NCBI RefSeq assembly: GCF_002994745.2
Contig: NC_037090.1
Location: 22,084,001-22,148,000 of the forward strand
Length of the DNA: 64,000 bases
DNA from: Rosa chinensis
Lineage: Eukaryota > Streptophyta > Magnoliopsida > Rosales > Rosaceae
Direction of reading: 5' to 3'
A model generated the notes under the pieces. That model made no database searches. It had not been told where the DNA came from and saw nothing but the letters and a program-made list of their open reading frames with translations. Below, piece by piece: positions 23,676 to 34,700 of the stretch. Every line of letters begins with the position of its first letter. Position 1 is the first letter of the stretch. The translations under genes and the position numbers were made by a program.

Positions 23676-26136
23676 GATATAAATACTTGCTATAATTACT
23701 ACTTATTATGTACGACTGCCTTTTTCTCAAGTAAACAATTGATTAACTCAGATAAAACGAACAAAGAAAAGAAAGGCTTCACTATGGACGTCTTTGGCAA
23801 CAGATTTTATGCGTCAAGCTTAATTCTTCTTGACTGAATAATAGTTTCTTCCTAGGGTTTCTAGGTTTTTCAGTGTATCAATTGTGCAATTATTTGCTTG
23901 AGAGACTTCTCATCCATTTTATCCGTACCTTTTCACATGTCTAATTAAGTATTCCTTTCTTATCAACACAAACAAACTGTCCAGGTATAAGTGTATTTAT
24001 TATGGCATCCAGACAGGTTTAAAAAAAATGGTACAACAGCATCCACCTTAAACTTGCTAGTAACCCAATCAATCTCTTATGAAAGCAAAAGAGCCAATCA
24101 ATTCAACTAAACAAAAGCCTAAACAAAATTAAATGTTCATCAGCTCAAAATTAACCATCCACCACCAGAAGGCACTCTATGAGAATAGCATCATCAGGAA
24201 AGATAATTGGGTACATAATATTTAATTACCTCTACTTCGAGCACATTTGATGATGAAGGAGAATACAGGAAAGGCTGACAGAGGCGCCTGAACCTTGTCT
24301 CTCCCTCACATTGTACAAATACCTCCAAAGCAAATGAAGGAGGTAAAGTAGCCCTGTAAACAGAAGTAGCAATTCAGAATATCGAAAGTAATGCGACATC
24401 TATCAAGCATCATTGAAGGTCAGTATCCAAAAGTTAATACCAGGCTTCTACAATTCAATGTTGCATTTCTAGAGATAAAAGCACTATTGTTTCTTTTTAA
24501 GAAATGGAAACTTCATTTTAAGAAGCCAGAAAGAATGCGCAAATAATGCTGAATGACAGAGAAGAAGTCCACCACTAATGTCAGCAATCTCCAATACAAC
24601 TTAGTTTCATTCTGTTTTTCCTAATACAGACAACTACCACAGAAAACATTAGTAAAAAACTGAAGTTCATCCATTGGAAACAAGAAATAAAAAAGAGAGA
24701 ACAGAAACCCAGCAAGAAAATCCACCCAAAAATACAGCAAGATACACATTATTTCCACCAACAAAATTGCAATAGTTCTTCCATAACCAAAGGCATAAGC
24801 GGGGATAAAAGAAAACATTTCCATCAGGGATAATAGGCGGTAAAGCACTTTTATTCACTGCCATTTAGGCTCCATGAAGTTAAAGTTATGTTCCAATCCA
24901 ACAGATGAGGATGAGAATAGAAAATTGACAACTCACACATTGCGAGTAAAAGACGATATAAAGAAGTGCAGGACGGAGATCAAAGGATAGCCATTTATCT
25001 TTCAAAACCCTAGTTATATCCCTTTCCCAAAACCAGAGAAAAGCTTGAGAAAAGCATCATAATCCCGGTGAAATGAAGGCTTCTAAAAGGCCTATCAAGA
25101 CCACATAGAATTTCCATATATTAGCATCAAGGCCATATGTTCAGATAACGACATTCGAAATGAATTCCCTCTCAAATTCCAGGCTAAGTCAACATTCCTC
25201 TTGTTTATTAACCAATTTCCGACACCTAAAACTTAACTTTTCTTAAATCCTGAAACTAATTCCCATTTCATCAACTGCTCCCTTCCCTTCTCTTTAATCC
25301 CACAGAAATCTCGCAATAATTTCTCAACTCATTTGGCCACTGGACTAGGAATTTTTTGAATAGATTAAAATGAACAGTAAACATCCAAAACCAACTAGCG
25401 ACTGCACCGAATCTAAGCCTCCCAAGTCTCACCCGTTGACCATTACTGACATGAAACTTACCTATGAAAAGTAGAAAACTTTCACCGCTTACATAAAACC
25501 CAAACATTATAATCAAGAAACAATTTCAAGTGATGCAATGCGATGATCCAAAATGCATTAGATTTATACCATACATTGTTCCTACAAATAATAGGATAGG
25601 CACTTTAATCAAATAAAGAACAAAGAATGCATCCAAATGGCGATGACTACGAACGAGCTGAATCCAATTCTCAAATTGTGCCCCAAATATTGCAACTATT
25701 TGCGAATTCCGACTATACTGACTAGAATCCACAAACAAACATTAAAGCTAAAGAAATTGCATGAATTAGAATAAGCTCTTACCCCAGAAGTGGCACTGCT
25801 TGTGAAGCCGACGAGGTGTTGTGTTCAAGAAACTCGCAAGCAGTGATCACAATCGGCTCAGCAAACAATACCTAACAACCATAATCCAATTCCAATCAGT
25901 AACACTCAAATTTGAAGAAATTCAACAATTTATACATATGGCGCAGTTCAATTCATCCAAGAACACCATGGGCATAAGATTAAGAGTCAAAATAGAGCAA
26001 AGTTGGCAAACCCTAACTAGTGAAACTAAAATTCAATCGAAAAGGGAGAGGAGAGATTGACCTCGTCGACGTATTCATCGAGATGGGGGTGGTCGAAGGT
26101 GTGGGCGAACAAGACGCAGGGCTCCGGCCGACCCAT
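8586..26136 (-). CDS. VIR: VIRILIZER homologue, m6A methyltransferase complex scaffold, 28 exons
   Basis: The protein starts MGRPEPCVLFAHTFDHPHLDE and matches plant VIRILIZER (VIRMA/KIAA1429 family) along its whole length. It is the large scaffold of the nuclear m6A writer (with MTA, MTB, FIP37 and HAKAI). Exons, 5' to 3': 26136-26062, 25871-25783, 24353-24230, 23321-22698, 22503-22135, 22041-21937, 21823-21641, 20491-20350, 20263-20082, 19999-19914, 19826-19778, 19208-19142, 19050-18572, 18495-18396, 17270-17137, 16640-16573, 16490-16274, 15263-15048, 14909-14754, 14665-14612, 14509-14307, 14209-14140, 13713-13382, 12159-11982, 11883-10504, 10408-9665, 9369-9298, 8609-8586. The total is 6522 nt, 2173 residues plus stop; Arabidopsis VIR is of similar size. 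Residues 1 to about 1430 are helical repeat-like (GCEGFLGWWPRED near residue 380 is conserved). About 1435-2142 is disordered, with RPPSMHVDDYVARER, a DPDDDLQGIDIVFDGEE acidic motif and a Pro/Gln-rich tail. It ends EKLGAQL. Intron 19 uses a GC donor. No lesion is visible. Confidence 0.95.
8758..8962. repeat. two-copy tandem repeat in the last VIR intron
   Basis: Two adjacent copies of roughly 115-120 bp share GATATGGAACAGCTC, GAGAGGAGCCCA and TTATCCCAGCAACATT, with moderate divergence. They lie in the intron between exons 27 and 28 and have no coding signal. Confidence 0.75.
12957..12982. repeat. (AT)n microsatellite in VIR intron 23
   Basis: A TATATA run of about 26 bp in the long intron between exons 23 and 24. 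The rest of this intron (12160-13381) is AT-rich and shows nothing else. Confidence 0.8.
14666..14753 (-). other. GC-AG intron of VIR (intron 19)
   Basis: Exon 19 ends ...TATAAG and is followed by GCAAGT, the exact consensus of plant GC-type donors. The next AG is CTTTTCAG before GTTTATAGATATC. Joining here restores the conserved DAYK-VYRYLDFLASLLEHP sequence in phase, and no GT donor nearby does. The intron is 88 nt. Confidence 0.85.
20816..21237. repeat. tandem ~205-bp duplication in VIR intron 7
   Basis: Two head-to-tail copies, each running from a poly-T tract through AAAATCCGCAACAGAAAAAA-like sequence and AACATAGTAGTACAAATCC to GCAAGCATAGTATTTCTC, with only scattered differences. The same pair is present in the duplicated VIR segment (52,630-53,060), so it predates that duplication. 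Confidence 0.85.
22562..22584. repeat. 23-bp poly-G run in VIR intron 4
   Basis: An uninterrupted run of G about 115 bp upstream (plus-strand sense) of the exon 4 boundary at 22698. The duplicated segment has a shorter run (about 13 G near 61668-61680) at the same place. The transcribed strand is therefore C-rich and the non-template strand could form quadruplexes. The exact length is prone to sequencing error. Confidence 0.8.
23606..23672. repeat. long (AT)n microsatellite in VIR intron 3
   Basis: About 66 bp of uninterrupted AT dinucleotides in the 0.9 kb intron between exons 3 and 4. This part is missing from the duplicated VIR segment because of that copy's internal deletion. Confidence 0.9.
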
Positions 26137-26552
26137 TCTGGTGATTTTTCAGATCCTAAAACGCGGTTTGTCTAAGTAAAACATGGACTTGAGAGTCCCT
26201 TGGATTTGAATTCTAGGGTTTTGCAGCAATTTATATTTGAACGTTAAAAGGGGTTTTTCAGGTTTTGTCACCGACCTGAAACGAAGGGAAACAAAAATAG
26301 AGGGAGAGAAGGGTTTAACTTTTACTTTGATGGGGGGTTTTGTCAATAACTTTTTCACGTTTCTGAAGGGCAGATATCCTCCTTTCAAACAAAAAAAAAG
26401 GAGCAGATATTCTTTTTCTATTGTTAAAAGACAGATGTTATCGACAAAAAATGGTGAGATATTTCTCTTTAGGGGAAATGATAATTAAGGTCGTTATGAT
26501 AAATTAGATTACATAAAACAATTTATGTTAAACACTCCATCTCTTAGTAACA
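26137..26552 (-). promoter_or_regulatory. VIR 5' UTR and proximal promoter
   Basis: This is the interval between the VIR start codon and the Helitron terminus at 26553. It is AT-rich on the coding strand, with no strong canonical TATA box and CT-rich sequence close to the ATG. A Helitron end 0.4 kb upstream limits the ancestral promoter length. Part of this interval (from about 26291) is retained in the duplicated segment at 62053-62220 and 62989-63079. Confidence 0.5.
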
Positions 26553-27261
26553 CTAGAAAAGGCAACCGCGCTATGCCGCGGAAATTGGATTGGTTAGTTG
26601 TTAACAATTTTTTATGTAGTGAATAATTCTTTTTGTAATTCTGATAAAAAGTATAATAGATCATAGTTACATAAATTTGAGCAATACAATTTTAGATTGT
26701 AGCTTAAGTAAATTATGGCCGATTCATAAACAAAGTCTCTATTGAAAATAAGCTGCTTGAACAGATTACACATTTGCGAGAACGACAATTACAAAAATAT
26801 GATTAATGAAACTTTTCCATTTTTAAGATTTTTTTTTTTTTTAAAAAAAACTTACTTCAGGTATCATTTGTAGAAATTTACAAATATAAAACAGAATTGT
26901 TCTCATATAAAAAAAATAATTTAAAAAAAAACTGAAAAGATATGGCAAAATTGAGGGGAAAAAAAAAAAGGACAGATTGTAATTTTAGTTAAAAATTGGG
27001 GGCAAAACCGTCATTCCACTATTACATGAACAGTGATGAATAGTGATGAACAGTGTATCTGCTGGGAGGCGGAAGGGAGGAAGATAGAGAAAAAAGAACA
27101 GTGGCAGAGTCGTAAAAAAAAATCAAATGAGGGCAAAATTGTCTTTTTAATAATGAACGGTGATTAATGGCAGTTTCGTATTTTTCCATAAATGCAAGGG
27201 CAAAATAGACTGTTCACTGTGCTTAGCACAGTGTAACAGTGCATTCATGCTTTATATATGT
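26553..27261 (-). mobile_element. Helitron 3' end (family 1)
   Basis: Read on the minus strand, a GC-rich hairpin CCGCG-GCATAG-CGCGG is followed by 9 nt and CTAG, then a T: the standard Helitron 3' terminus (hairpin, CTRR, host T). The 5' TC end lies to the right and could not be located, so the right coordinate is only the start of the next insertion. The interior is AT-rich with a CACTGTG...CACAGTG inverted repeat near 27213-27232. There is no RepHel frame. The same terminus occurs in the duplicate at 63080. Confidence 0.6.
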
Positions 27262-27280
27262 ATAATAACATGACCTTAAA

Positions 27281-28008
27281 CGTCGGCTCCAGTCGATCAC
27301 CCCAACCTTGGCCGCTGAGGGCATCCCTTCCCACGGATTCAAGATGTACAACGGATTCAAAGACGATCTTGATTGTCTCTCTACTGTGGATGCCGCACCA
27401 AACAATTCTTGGATGGCTTTGATGCGGCGTCATCTGCTTGCTGCCCAGACATCAATTGGGATTCCAGTGATGAAGGGCCGTAATTCTCTACCCATGCTTG
27501 TTGTCGTCAACCTGGTTTCGACCAAATTCAACGCTCAAGGATTTTGGTTGGGGCATTCAATTGGCGCAACTGGTTTCTATGTGGTTGCAGCAAGAAGATA
27601 TGGTGATGGCACCATTGACCCAGCTAGGCACAGGCGCAGGGAGCCGAACACTGCCAAACTATGCTATGGAAATGGGCTTGGTGTTGGGCCTCTCTACATA
27701 GGATTTTGGGTTTCTGATTGGGCCTGGTTTGGGTATATTCTTAAGCTCTTTAAATCCTTTATTTAGTTTTATTTTACTTTTCCTATCACTATGTCTTTGT
27801 TACATAGTTCATAGGCTCGTTTGAATAAGTGAGCATGGGTACCGTCAAATGATTGGACCTAATCTATGTATAGTTGTGGTTCTTGCCACAAACTCTTTAT
27901 CTACCTATAGATGGTAGAGGGAGAATATGTAATGGTCATTTCTGGCTTGAGTATTAATATATCAACGTGATATTTTCAAAATAAAAATAAAAATAATAGG
28001 GCATAATA
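27281..28008 (+). mobile_element. target-primed retro-insertion (LINE-like or retrosequence) with 19-bp TSD
   Basis: The insert is bounded by the perfect direct repeat ATAATAACATGACCTTAAA at 27262-27280 and 28009-28027. Its right end is A-rich (AAAATAAAAATAAAAATAAT). A long variable TSD plus an A-rich 3' end is the mark of L1-type reverse transcription. Inside, 27308-27766 is open for 152 codons (starting MAAEGIPSHGFKMYNGFKDD), GC-richer than its surroundings, followed by a T-rich 3' UTR-like region. I do not recognise the protein: it may be a 5'-truncated LINE or a retrocopied gene. The left half recurs at 63,818-64,000. Confidence 0.6.
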
Positions 28009-28047
28009 ATAATAACATGACCTTAAAAAGACTAAAATTTATAACTC

Positions 28048-28415
28048 ATGTCATCATCTCTCTCCATCGTCAAAGTCTTGGGAGGCGACATTGTCACTGA
28101 TCAAGCCCATATCGCCCCTCTCCCTGACGTCATGAAGACCTCGATCCGACCCGATATTGTCACCTTCGTCAGCCATCAGGCCTACATTGTCTCAAAAAAG
28201 GCCGGCAACTAGACCTCCGTCGAGTCCTCCATCGAGAACCAGCCACTGTCTCACGTATTCCAGGCGGCGAGACCTACCACGTCAAGCAGGGAGCCTTCAG
28301 GCACATGAGCCATGGCGGAAGGATGTTCATTCCAACCATGATCTAGCATCACTAACATCAGAAGACCAACGTGAATAAGAAGAAGTACACCATTATCTCG
28401 ACATCAAGTAAGGTT
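28048..28415 (+). pseudogene. retropseudogene of ribosomal protein uL4 (RPL4/L1)
   Basis: Conceptual translation gives PLPDVMKTSIRPDIVTFV, then YIVSKKAG, then after a stop TSVESS, and in another frame RIPGGETYHVKQGAFRHM and HGGRMFIPT. These are in the same order as the N-terminal half of plant cytosolic uL4 (PLPDVMKASIRPDIV, YAVSKKAGHQTSAES, GRMFAPTK). The copy is intronless, has an internal deletion and contains in-frame stops and frameshifts, so it is dead. It starts just after the TSD of the previous insertion. The remaining half of the gene is absent. Confidence 0.8.
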
Positions 28416-28648
28416 CAGTCACCATCATATAAGAACCCGAAAAGGTAAAAAGGTAAAACTGTAAAAATAAAAAATAAAAAAAGTGGAGAAAAATGAAGGA
28501 GGGTGAAATTATAGTTAAGTTGCGTGGAGGGCAGATGCAAGAAGTTTGGTCACTACCAGGTCACGGTGCTTGTCACAAGACCATTATATGTCACAGTCAA
28601 TATATGTTGCATGTGACAATGCATGTCACAGGTTCATTTTATCAGATA

Positions 28649-29262
28649 CATGATTGATTCAGACCCATCATGCCTTAGAAATGCCGTCATAGCCACTGGC
28701 CGATGTCCTTCCTCTCCTCGCCAAAATTCGAACGGTGTTTTGATAGGTTTTGCAGATGTAAGTTACCTATCTGACCCTTATAAAGGTCGTTCCCAAACCG
28801 ATTTTGTATTTACCTTGGGAAACACAGCAATATCTTGAAAGTTTACAAAACCGACCATTATCGCTACTTCTTTGAATCATGCAGAAATTATAGCTCTTCA
28901 CTAAATGTATATGGTTAAGATCTATGATTGAGCATATTCGAAGTACTTGTGGTTTGAAGTCTACCAAAGATGAACTTATGAGCATTTATGAGTATAATAT
29001 TGCTTGCATTGAACAAATGAAGCAAAGTTACATCAAGAGCGACAATACCAAGCACATATCGCCTAAATTCTTCTACAATCAGTTACAACAAACTCTCCTC
29101 AAGATCAAAGTGAATCAAGTTCGATATGAGGACAATATGACAAATTTATTTACTAAGTCTTTGCCTAAATCCACATTCGAAAAACATGTGCAAAGTGTTG
29201 GTCTACGGAAATTATCTGAACTCCCATAATTGTAGTCATTAAAGGGAGACGCAAACGTCAAA
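28649..29262 (+). pseudogene. copia polyprotein 3' fragment (RNase H domain)
   Basis: The translation shows the copia RNase H block (GFADVSYLSDPYKGRSQTDF, NTAIS, TSLNHAEIIALH). After a frame change the C-terminal block follows (IEHIRSTCGLKSTKDE, SDNTKHISPKFFYNQ, LFTKSLPKSTFEKH) with a stop at 29229, then a purine-rich AAAGGGAGA PPT-like sequence. It is the same family as the decayed element at 40.3-48.7 kb, on the opposite strand. Stops and frameshifts make it inactive. A short T-rich tail to about 29,420 may be LTR remnant. Confidence 0.8.
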
Positions 29263-29805
29263 GGGAGATGTCTACATGTTTTAGTCTCGAAATATGAAGG
29301 GTGTGTTGTACTCTTTTTCCCCCATACTTCAAGATATGCACATGTAATCTTCTGTATAAACATGCCCTTATTATCAATGAAAGCATCCAAGCATTCTCCC
29401 AAATTCTCTTGCTCTTGAACATGAATAGTGATTTGAATACATTTGAATAGTGTATAAAGATACTTACTTTTATTAGGTGCTATAGTGGTGCAAGACTTAT
29501 TTTTAAACTCATTTTTTTTGCTGTTTGATTCTACTAAGCAATGAATCTTGGTCATACAATTCAAAACAAAAGTTAAATTTGTGTGGGGACCACTATGTAG
29601 TGTGTGAATTGATGCAAGCAATAGCAGAGTATTTTGTCACATGGTTGGGGCCGGAAATTTGAGTTCAAACTGATTAAGGTCTTTCATTGGATCAAATCTG
29701 ATTCAACAAATAGGTCTCAGGCATATTTGAGTCCATTTTTTTCCGACCCACTACAACCTAATTCCTTTGCTTTTGGACCCAAATCAGGGTTCCCACTGCT
29801 GATGC
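29262..29805. other. no gene seen
   Basis: AT-rich sequence, possibly the decayed LTR downstream of the copia fragment (to about 29,420), followed by unassigned DNA. Reading frames on both strands are short and without motifs. Confidence 0.4.
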
Positions 29806-29825
29806 TCTAAGGGATCCCTTTTTTT

Positions 29826-30175
29826 GTCATATTAAGGAATCCTTTGTGTGACCTATTTTTCGATCACATATCAGCATCTCAACCGTTCAGTTTTTGAGAC
29901 TCTATGAATATATCACTTTTGTAAAATTTCAGCCAAATTGATGACCAAGAAGGTATCGAGCTAGATTAAATAAATGGACGAACAAAATCAGTCCAACTTA
30001 AATTGTTCATGTTTATAATTGTAAATCACACTTATGGGACACCTTAACAATTATCAATTTGGCTGAAAATTTACAAAAGTGATCTATTTATGGAGTCATA
30101 AGTACTGAACGGTCGAAATGCCGATATGTGATGGTAAAGTGGGTCTCACAAATGATCCCTTAAAATAACCAAAAC
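29826..30175. mobile_element. foldback element with ~125-bp inverted arms
   Basis: The left arm (29826-29952) and the right arm (about 30042-30170) are imperfect reverse complements over about 125 bp. Shared words include AGCCAAATTGAT, GATCACATATC(A/G)GCAT, ACCGTTCAGT and TCACTTTTGTAAA. The spacer is about 90 bp. There is no transposase. Such long arms are typical of foldback or Mutator-like MITEs. The target duplication was not resolved. Confidence 0.7.
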
Positions 30176-30249
30176 AAGAGAGTCTTTAGTGGAAGGGCCC
30201 TATATATATATATAAAGACTTCCTTTTTCGTGACATAGATTTTTTGGGC

Positions 30250-30541
30250 CTGTCAGATAGAATAGGCTAAGGCGGTAGCCTCTTGGGCCACCCTCAGGTT
30301 CAAGCCTCTAAATGGTGTAATTTGTTTGTCTTCATCTGTTGGTTCATATGGATGTGCCAAAATAAACTTATTTTTGAACAAGATGTTCATTTGCCTGTTG
30401 ATCATGCTAACACTATATATTATTAGAGCAGTTGATGATCAAGTGGAGTATTGCAGGCTAAATCGACTAGCACTAGAATCTATAACGTCACTTATTACTA
30501 TGTTATCCTGATTATAAAAAAATTAAAATAAAAAAATAAAA
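30250..30541 (+). mobile_element. tRNA-derived SINE-like element
   Basis: A box-A-like TAGGCTAAGGCGG (30264) and a box-B-like GGTTCAAGCCT (30297) are spaced as in a pol III promoter. About 235 bp later there is an A-rich tail (AAAAAAATTAAAATAAAAAA) ending near 30541. This is the architecture of plant SINEs. The tRNA-like head is divergent and no TSD was verified. Confidence 0.4.
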
Positions 30542-30547
30542 CCCTCA

Positions 30548-30965
30548 AGTGCAGATGTTCAAATTGAATACTGATGGCAGAAGATCTTGGGAATGTGGTA
30601 AAATTTGGTGCTAGAGGTGTAACACAGAACCATTGTTAGGATTAGATTACAGGTTTTCAGATCATTCTATGCATTGGGGAAATTTTAGATGTTGTAGCGG
30701 TAGCCTTGGGTTTTATGGTTTGAAGCTTGCTCAAAAACACGATATTTTGAAACTACAGATTGACACACATTTTGCCATCTTGACTAATTTGGTAAAGGGA
30801 AATCGACTTTCCCTCCATCCTCTTGGATCTCTTCTTTCCTCTTGTCATGCATTAGGGGATATCCTTGATGATGTGAGCCTGAGCCATATTTAATGTGAAC
30901 GTAACATGACTGCAAATGCTTTGGCAAAGAATAATATTGACAATAAATTTGGGATCATTATCTTT
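30548..30965 (+). pseudogene. LINE-type RNase H domain fragment
   Basis: The translation contains FKLNTDGRRSW, then GLDYRFSDHSMHWGNFRCCSGS, YGLKLAQKHDILKLQIDTHF, SLHPLGSLLSSC and CERNMTANALAK. This order matches the plant LINE/RVT_3 RNase H fold (NTDGS...AE...GL..A...G...E.D....REGN..AD.LAK). Stops and frameshifts interrupt it, so it is a dead fragment. It abuts the A-rich tail of the SINE-like element. Confidence 0.7.
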
Positions 30966-31071
30966 GAGGTCTGGACTGTTCAGGCCTAAATAGCTGACAT
31001 TAACGAAATGCCTAGACCAAAAAGAACCGGGAGTTCTCATGCTTAGTTAGTTTTCTTGTTTTCAAGCCTAA

Positions 31072-31430
31072 GAGAATCTTTAGCAATGCTAGCAATTTTT
31101 TAGTCAAATTTTAGCTAAAGTAGCTAAACAGTTATTTTAGCTAGCCACTTTAGAATTACGTCTGCATCAATGCTCTCTATTTTAATTAGTTTTGAATTTA
31201 TATTATTTTTAAATGAAGATTATATAGTTTAAATATATTTATAAATTACATAAAATAACTTTAAAGAAATGTTTTAAATTATAGAGAGTCTATATTTAGG
31301 AGCGAGATAGTTAAAAGTTATAATAGAGAGCCACCTAGGAGTCTGGTGCAGCTGCTAAAATAGATAAAAAATTAAACATGTTCTCCAAAATAGCTAAGGA
31401 GCCAAAATAGAGAGTCTGAAAAAGATGCTC
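31072..31430. mobile_element. Tourist-like MITE upstream of the MINDY-like gene
   Basis: The ends are GAGAATCTTTAGCA and, in reverse complement, GAGCATCTTTTTCAGAC, with TAA on both sides (31069-31071, 31431-31433), as in PIF/Harbinger MITEs. At 359 bp it is non-coding. It ends about 270 bp before the start codon of the gene at 31704, inside its likely promoter. A truncated relative lies at 2140-2344. Confidence 0.75.
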
Positions 31431-31703
31431 TAAAGCCTCTTTTGTAACCCAAAAAAAAAAAAAAAATCGAGATAAAGAAAATAGTAAATAAAAGACAAGT
31501 TGACAAAATGACAAAAAAGTAAAAATAAAAAGCGGTGAGACTGAATTGGCCCCTGCCATATTGTTTTCGAAAGGAATTTAATAACCGTCTCCCTCCCTTC
31601 CTTCCCTCTCTTTTCTCTCTCAGTTTCAGTCACCCAAAACCCGTTCATTTCCAAAAGAAAGATAAACGCTGTGCTTTGAATTCTTGATCAACCAAGTTTG
31701 AAG
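31431..31703 (+). promoter_or_regulatory. promoter/5' UTR of the MINDY-like gene
   Basis: A poly-A/T stretch at 31450-31466 is followed by a CT-rich leader (31585-31625), which is typical of plant 5' UTRs, and then by the ATG at 31704. No clear TATA box is visible. Confidence 0.45.
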
Positions 31704-34700
31704 ATGGACATTCCATACCCGACGAGAAGGATTCGCTTCCAGGATCGGACTGCCATCATTATCCTCCACGGCACCGCTCACAGGCCTCACAGTCCCCTTC
31801 TTGCCCTCTGTAAGTGATCTCGAACCCTATTTTAGCGCCATTGATGATTCCGAACTTGATTTCTTTCCCTTCTTGGCCTCTGTCAGTGATCACAATAATT
31901 TGGGCCGATTGATTCAGTTTCTTAGTCCGGATCGTTCGTTTTTGGTCAAGATTTGTTGAAATTCAAGCTGATTAGGATTTTGTCTCCGCGGATAGAGGTC
32001 TTTGCGTCCTTGATTTGGTATCGGTGTCTTCAATTTTCGACGAGTAATCTAGTTTCCGCCATGGATCCATTATCTCTCTCTCTCTCTCTGTGTGGAACCT
32101 CAGTGAGTCCAAGTGCCTGCTTCTGTTATGTGTTAGATTTGTGAGTTTTCTGGATCTCACCAAATAATAAGTTCTAAATTGAGTGGTCATCAGATTGGGG
32201 ATTTGATCTTATAATAGTTATAGGAGAAGTAGAGTTATGTGTCCGCTGTCAATAGCCTCATGCTTATAAAGCATGTCATTGTGGTTATCATGCAAGTCAG
32301 TCATCAGAACAAGGTAAGGGGAGAGAGGCTCTCATTTCCCATTAACACCTAGATGTCTCATTCTTCATTTTGGTTTTGCCTCTAATATCATGTTGTTAGG
32401 CTGAAGCGCCTGTTGATGAGTGACTATGCTTCAACAGCAAGTGATAAAATACATTTTCAACATTCTGTTTGTCAACGGTTGCTAAGCCGTAGATTCTTAC
32501 CAAAGTGTTGAGGGCTAGGAAACCTCACAGTGGTCGCCTATCTTGTTCTAGTGTTTGTTAAAATGAGACTATGTTTGCCCAATCTATATGTGTCTGTCTA
32601 TAATTCAGTACCTTTTATGGTTATCTCTGGTTTGAATGTCTTGAATTTCCCTTTGAGTTATTAGTAATGGAAGGCAGGAAACTTGCACATTTGACTCACC
32701 AGAATAATTCGAATTCTTACTCTTGCACATGATGTTATGTATCCATCAATACAGTATTCCAACTAGCAAATATTTTCTCAATTTAGTATCTCCATGGTCT
32801 TCGCTTGTGACCAGATTAGAGATTTGATCTTATCATGACGGGTGGTATGAGATAGTGATTCGTTCAAAACCATCAACTGGCCATCATGCTTACACTAAGT
32901 GAGATCGAGGCTCTCATTTCCTATATGATTGTTACTTGAATACTTTTTGGCTATCTGGTACTTCTTTTTTGTTTTGCATGTATCATATATATATCGTATT
33001 CTTTATCGGGTGAAGCCTGGTAGTAGATTCATGACATCATGACTGTTTCCAAAGCCAGGCTAATATAACTAATGTTCTTATTTAATCTAACATTGTTCAA
33101 GTTCTTATTTTTATAGGTAATGTTCTTTCTCTCAAGAACAACTTGGGGTTGAGTCCAGATAAGGATCAAGTTTCCCATCAAGAGTTGCTTGAGCTTCTTG
33201 CCTCTCGACTACATGCTGCAATTGATATCCCTGTAAGTTGTGATCTTGTTTTTTAAGTTGAAAATAATGAAGTTCTTCTTGTAGTGTAGGATGTAAGTGT
33301 AATTATCTATAATGTAGTTTGAGGATCACTTTTGAATTTTAATTATTGGCGTCTGGTTTTGTTATTTGGAAAATATATTCGAACTAAAGAAGTTACTTGG
33401 TTTTGTAGGGAAACAAGTTGAGGGGGGAAAAATATATACAAGATGCTGTTAACCTGCTTCCAACTCTTAATCAATGCCATCCAGACATTAGATTCCGATG
33501 GTATGTTGTTGTCTTTCTTTAGTAACTATTTATATTTTGGTTGTAGATAAAATTGTGAGGTCTATCTTTACCAACAATTTTTCTGACCGCAATTTGTGCA
33601 CGTACTCGTGTTGAAGGTATATATTGCTGATATTGATTAAGATATTGATTGCATTGTAAAACTTAATATTTGTTATTTGTGCACCTTCTGCCATCTTATG
33701 TAGTGGTTAATGCGTCAACGCCAACATATTGCACTCATACATAAGACATGCATTTTTTACTTTATATATCTTTGTCATCCCTCAATCATGATTGTATATA
33801 TTTTAATCCTAACAATGCTACCGGAGCTCGCCCTAACTAGTTTCTGTCAGTCTGTGTGAGTCAAGAATATTCATTGAGAATCTACTGTCCTTTATCAGCC
33901 TAAACTTTCAATTGCATGCACATCATTTTGCTAGGAACTTGTTAGGTTAATTATGATTCTATCTATTCAATGGTTGCTAGCTGTAGTTCTTTTTGCTCGT
34001 ACACTGAAAAATGGTTGTCTTGGTAGCTTCCTACTGCCAGAAAATAGATGGGGATACCACAGATTAGATCATTGGTCTTGAGTGCTTTTGTTTTTCACAT
34101 TGACTTTGTACGGAGATTATACTGGACAAGATAATCAAATTCTTTTCCTATTAATATTTCATTTCTTTCTTCCATTGGCTTAAATGAAATGCCTATTGTG
34201 ATTGCGCATAACTGTTGTGATTGATTATGCCTGTTCTTGTGCACATCTTTTTGTTTTATTTTTTTCAAATGGATTTCTCTTTCCTTGTGTCCACCACATT
34301 TAAATGACTGCTTGTGTTTAGTTTACAATTAATCTCATTGTTGTCTATATCTAGGATCTCTGACTTTAGAGATTTTCCCGAGCGCAATATCTTTCGGTTG
34401 TTGAAGGTTCCCATATACCATGGTCGGATAGTGAATCCTAGAGAGGTATGCCTCTTTAGTTCTCATTCTCTTGCCTCTTTCCTTCCTTGATAAGTTATGC
34501 TTCAACTAATATGTTAAAACCTTTAATTTGATAGACTGAAATTTTGACAGTTATCTGCATTATATGAAGCAATTGGTAAAAAGTCTCTTACTGAACTTCG
34601 AGCTGAGGGTGGTGAGCTATTTGAATCATTTGTGGAGAATATCCATAATAAGAAAGTTACTATTCATGGGTATGCAGATTATTTTACTCTCACTTTTAAT

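Noticed and set aside
26237..26488. Short plus-strand frame upstream of VIR, repeated in the duplicate
   Set aside because: It lies in the VIR promoter/5' UTR, is antisense and has no recognisable features.
31953..32190. Short overlapping frames on both strands in the first intron of the MINDY-like gene
   Set aside because: They arise from a CT repeat and intronic sequence, and the flanking splice sites are convincing.
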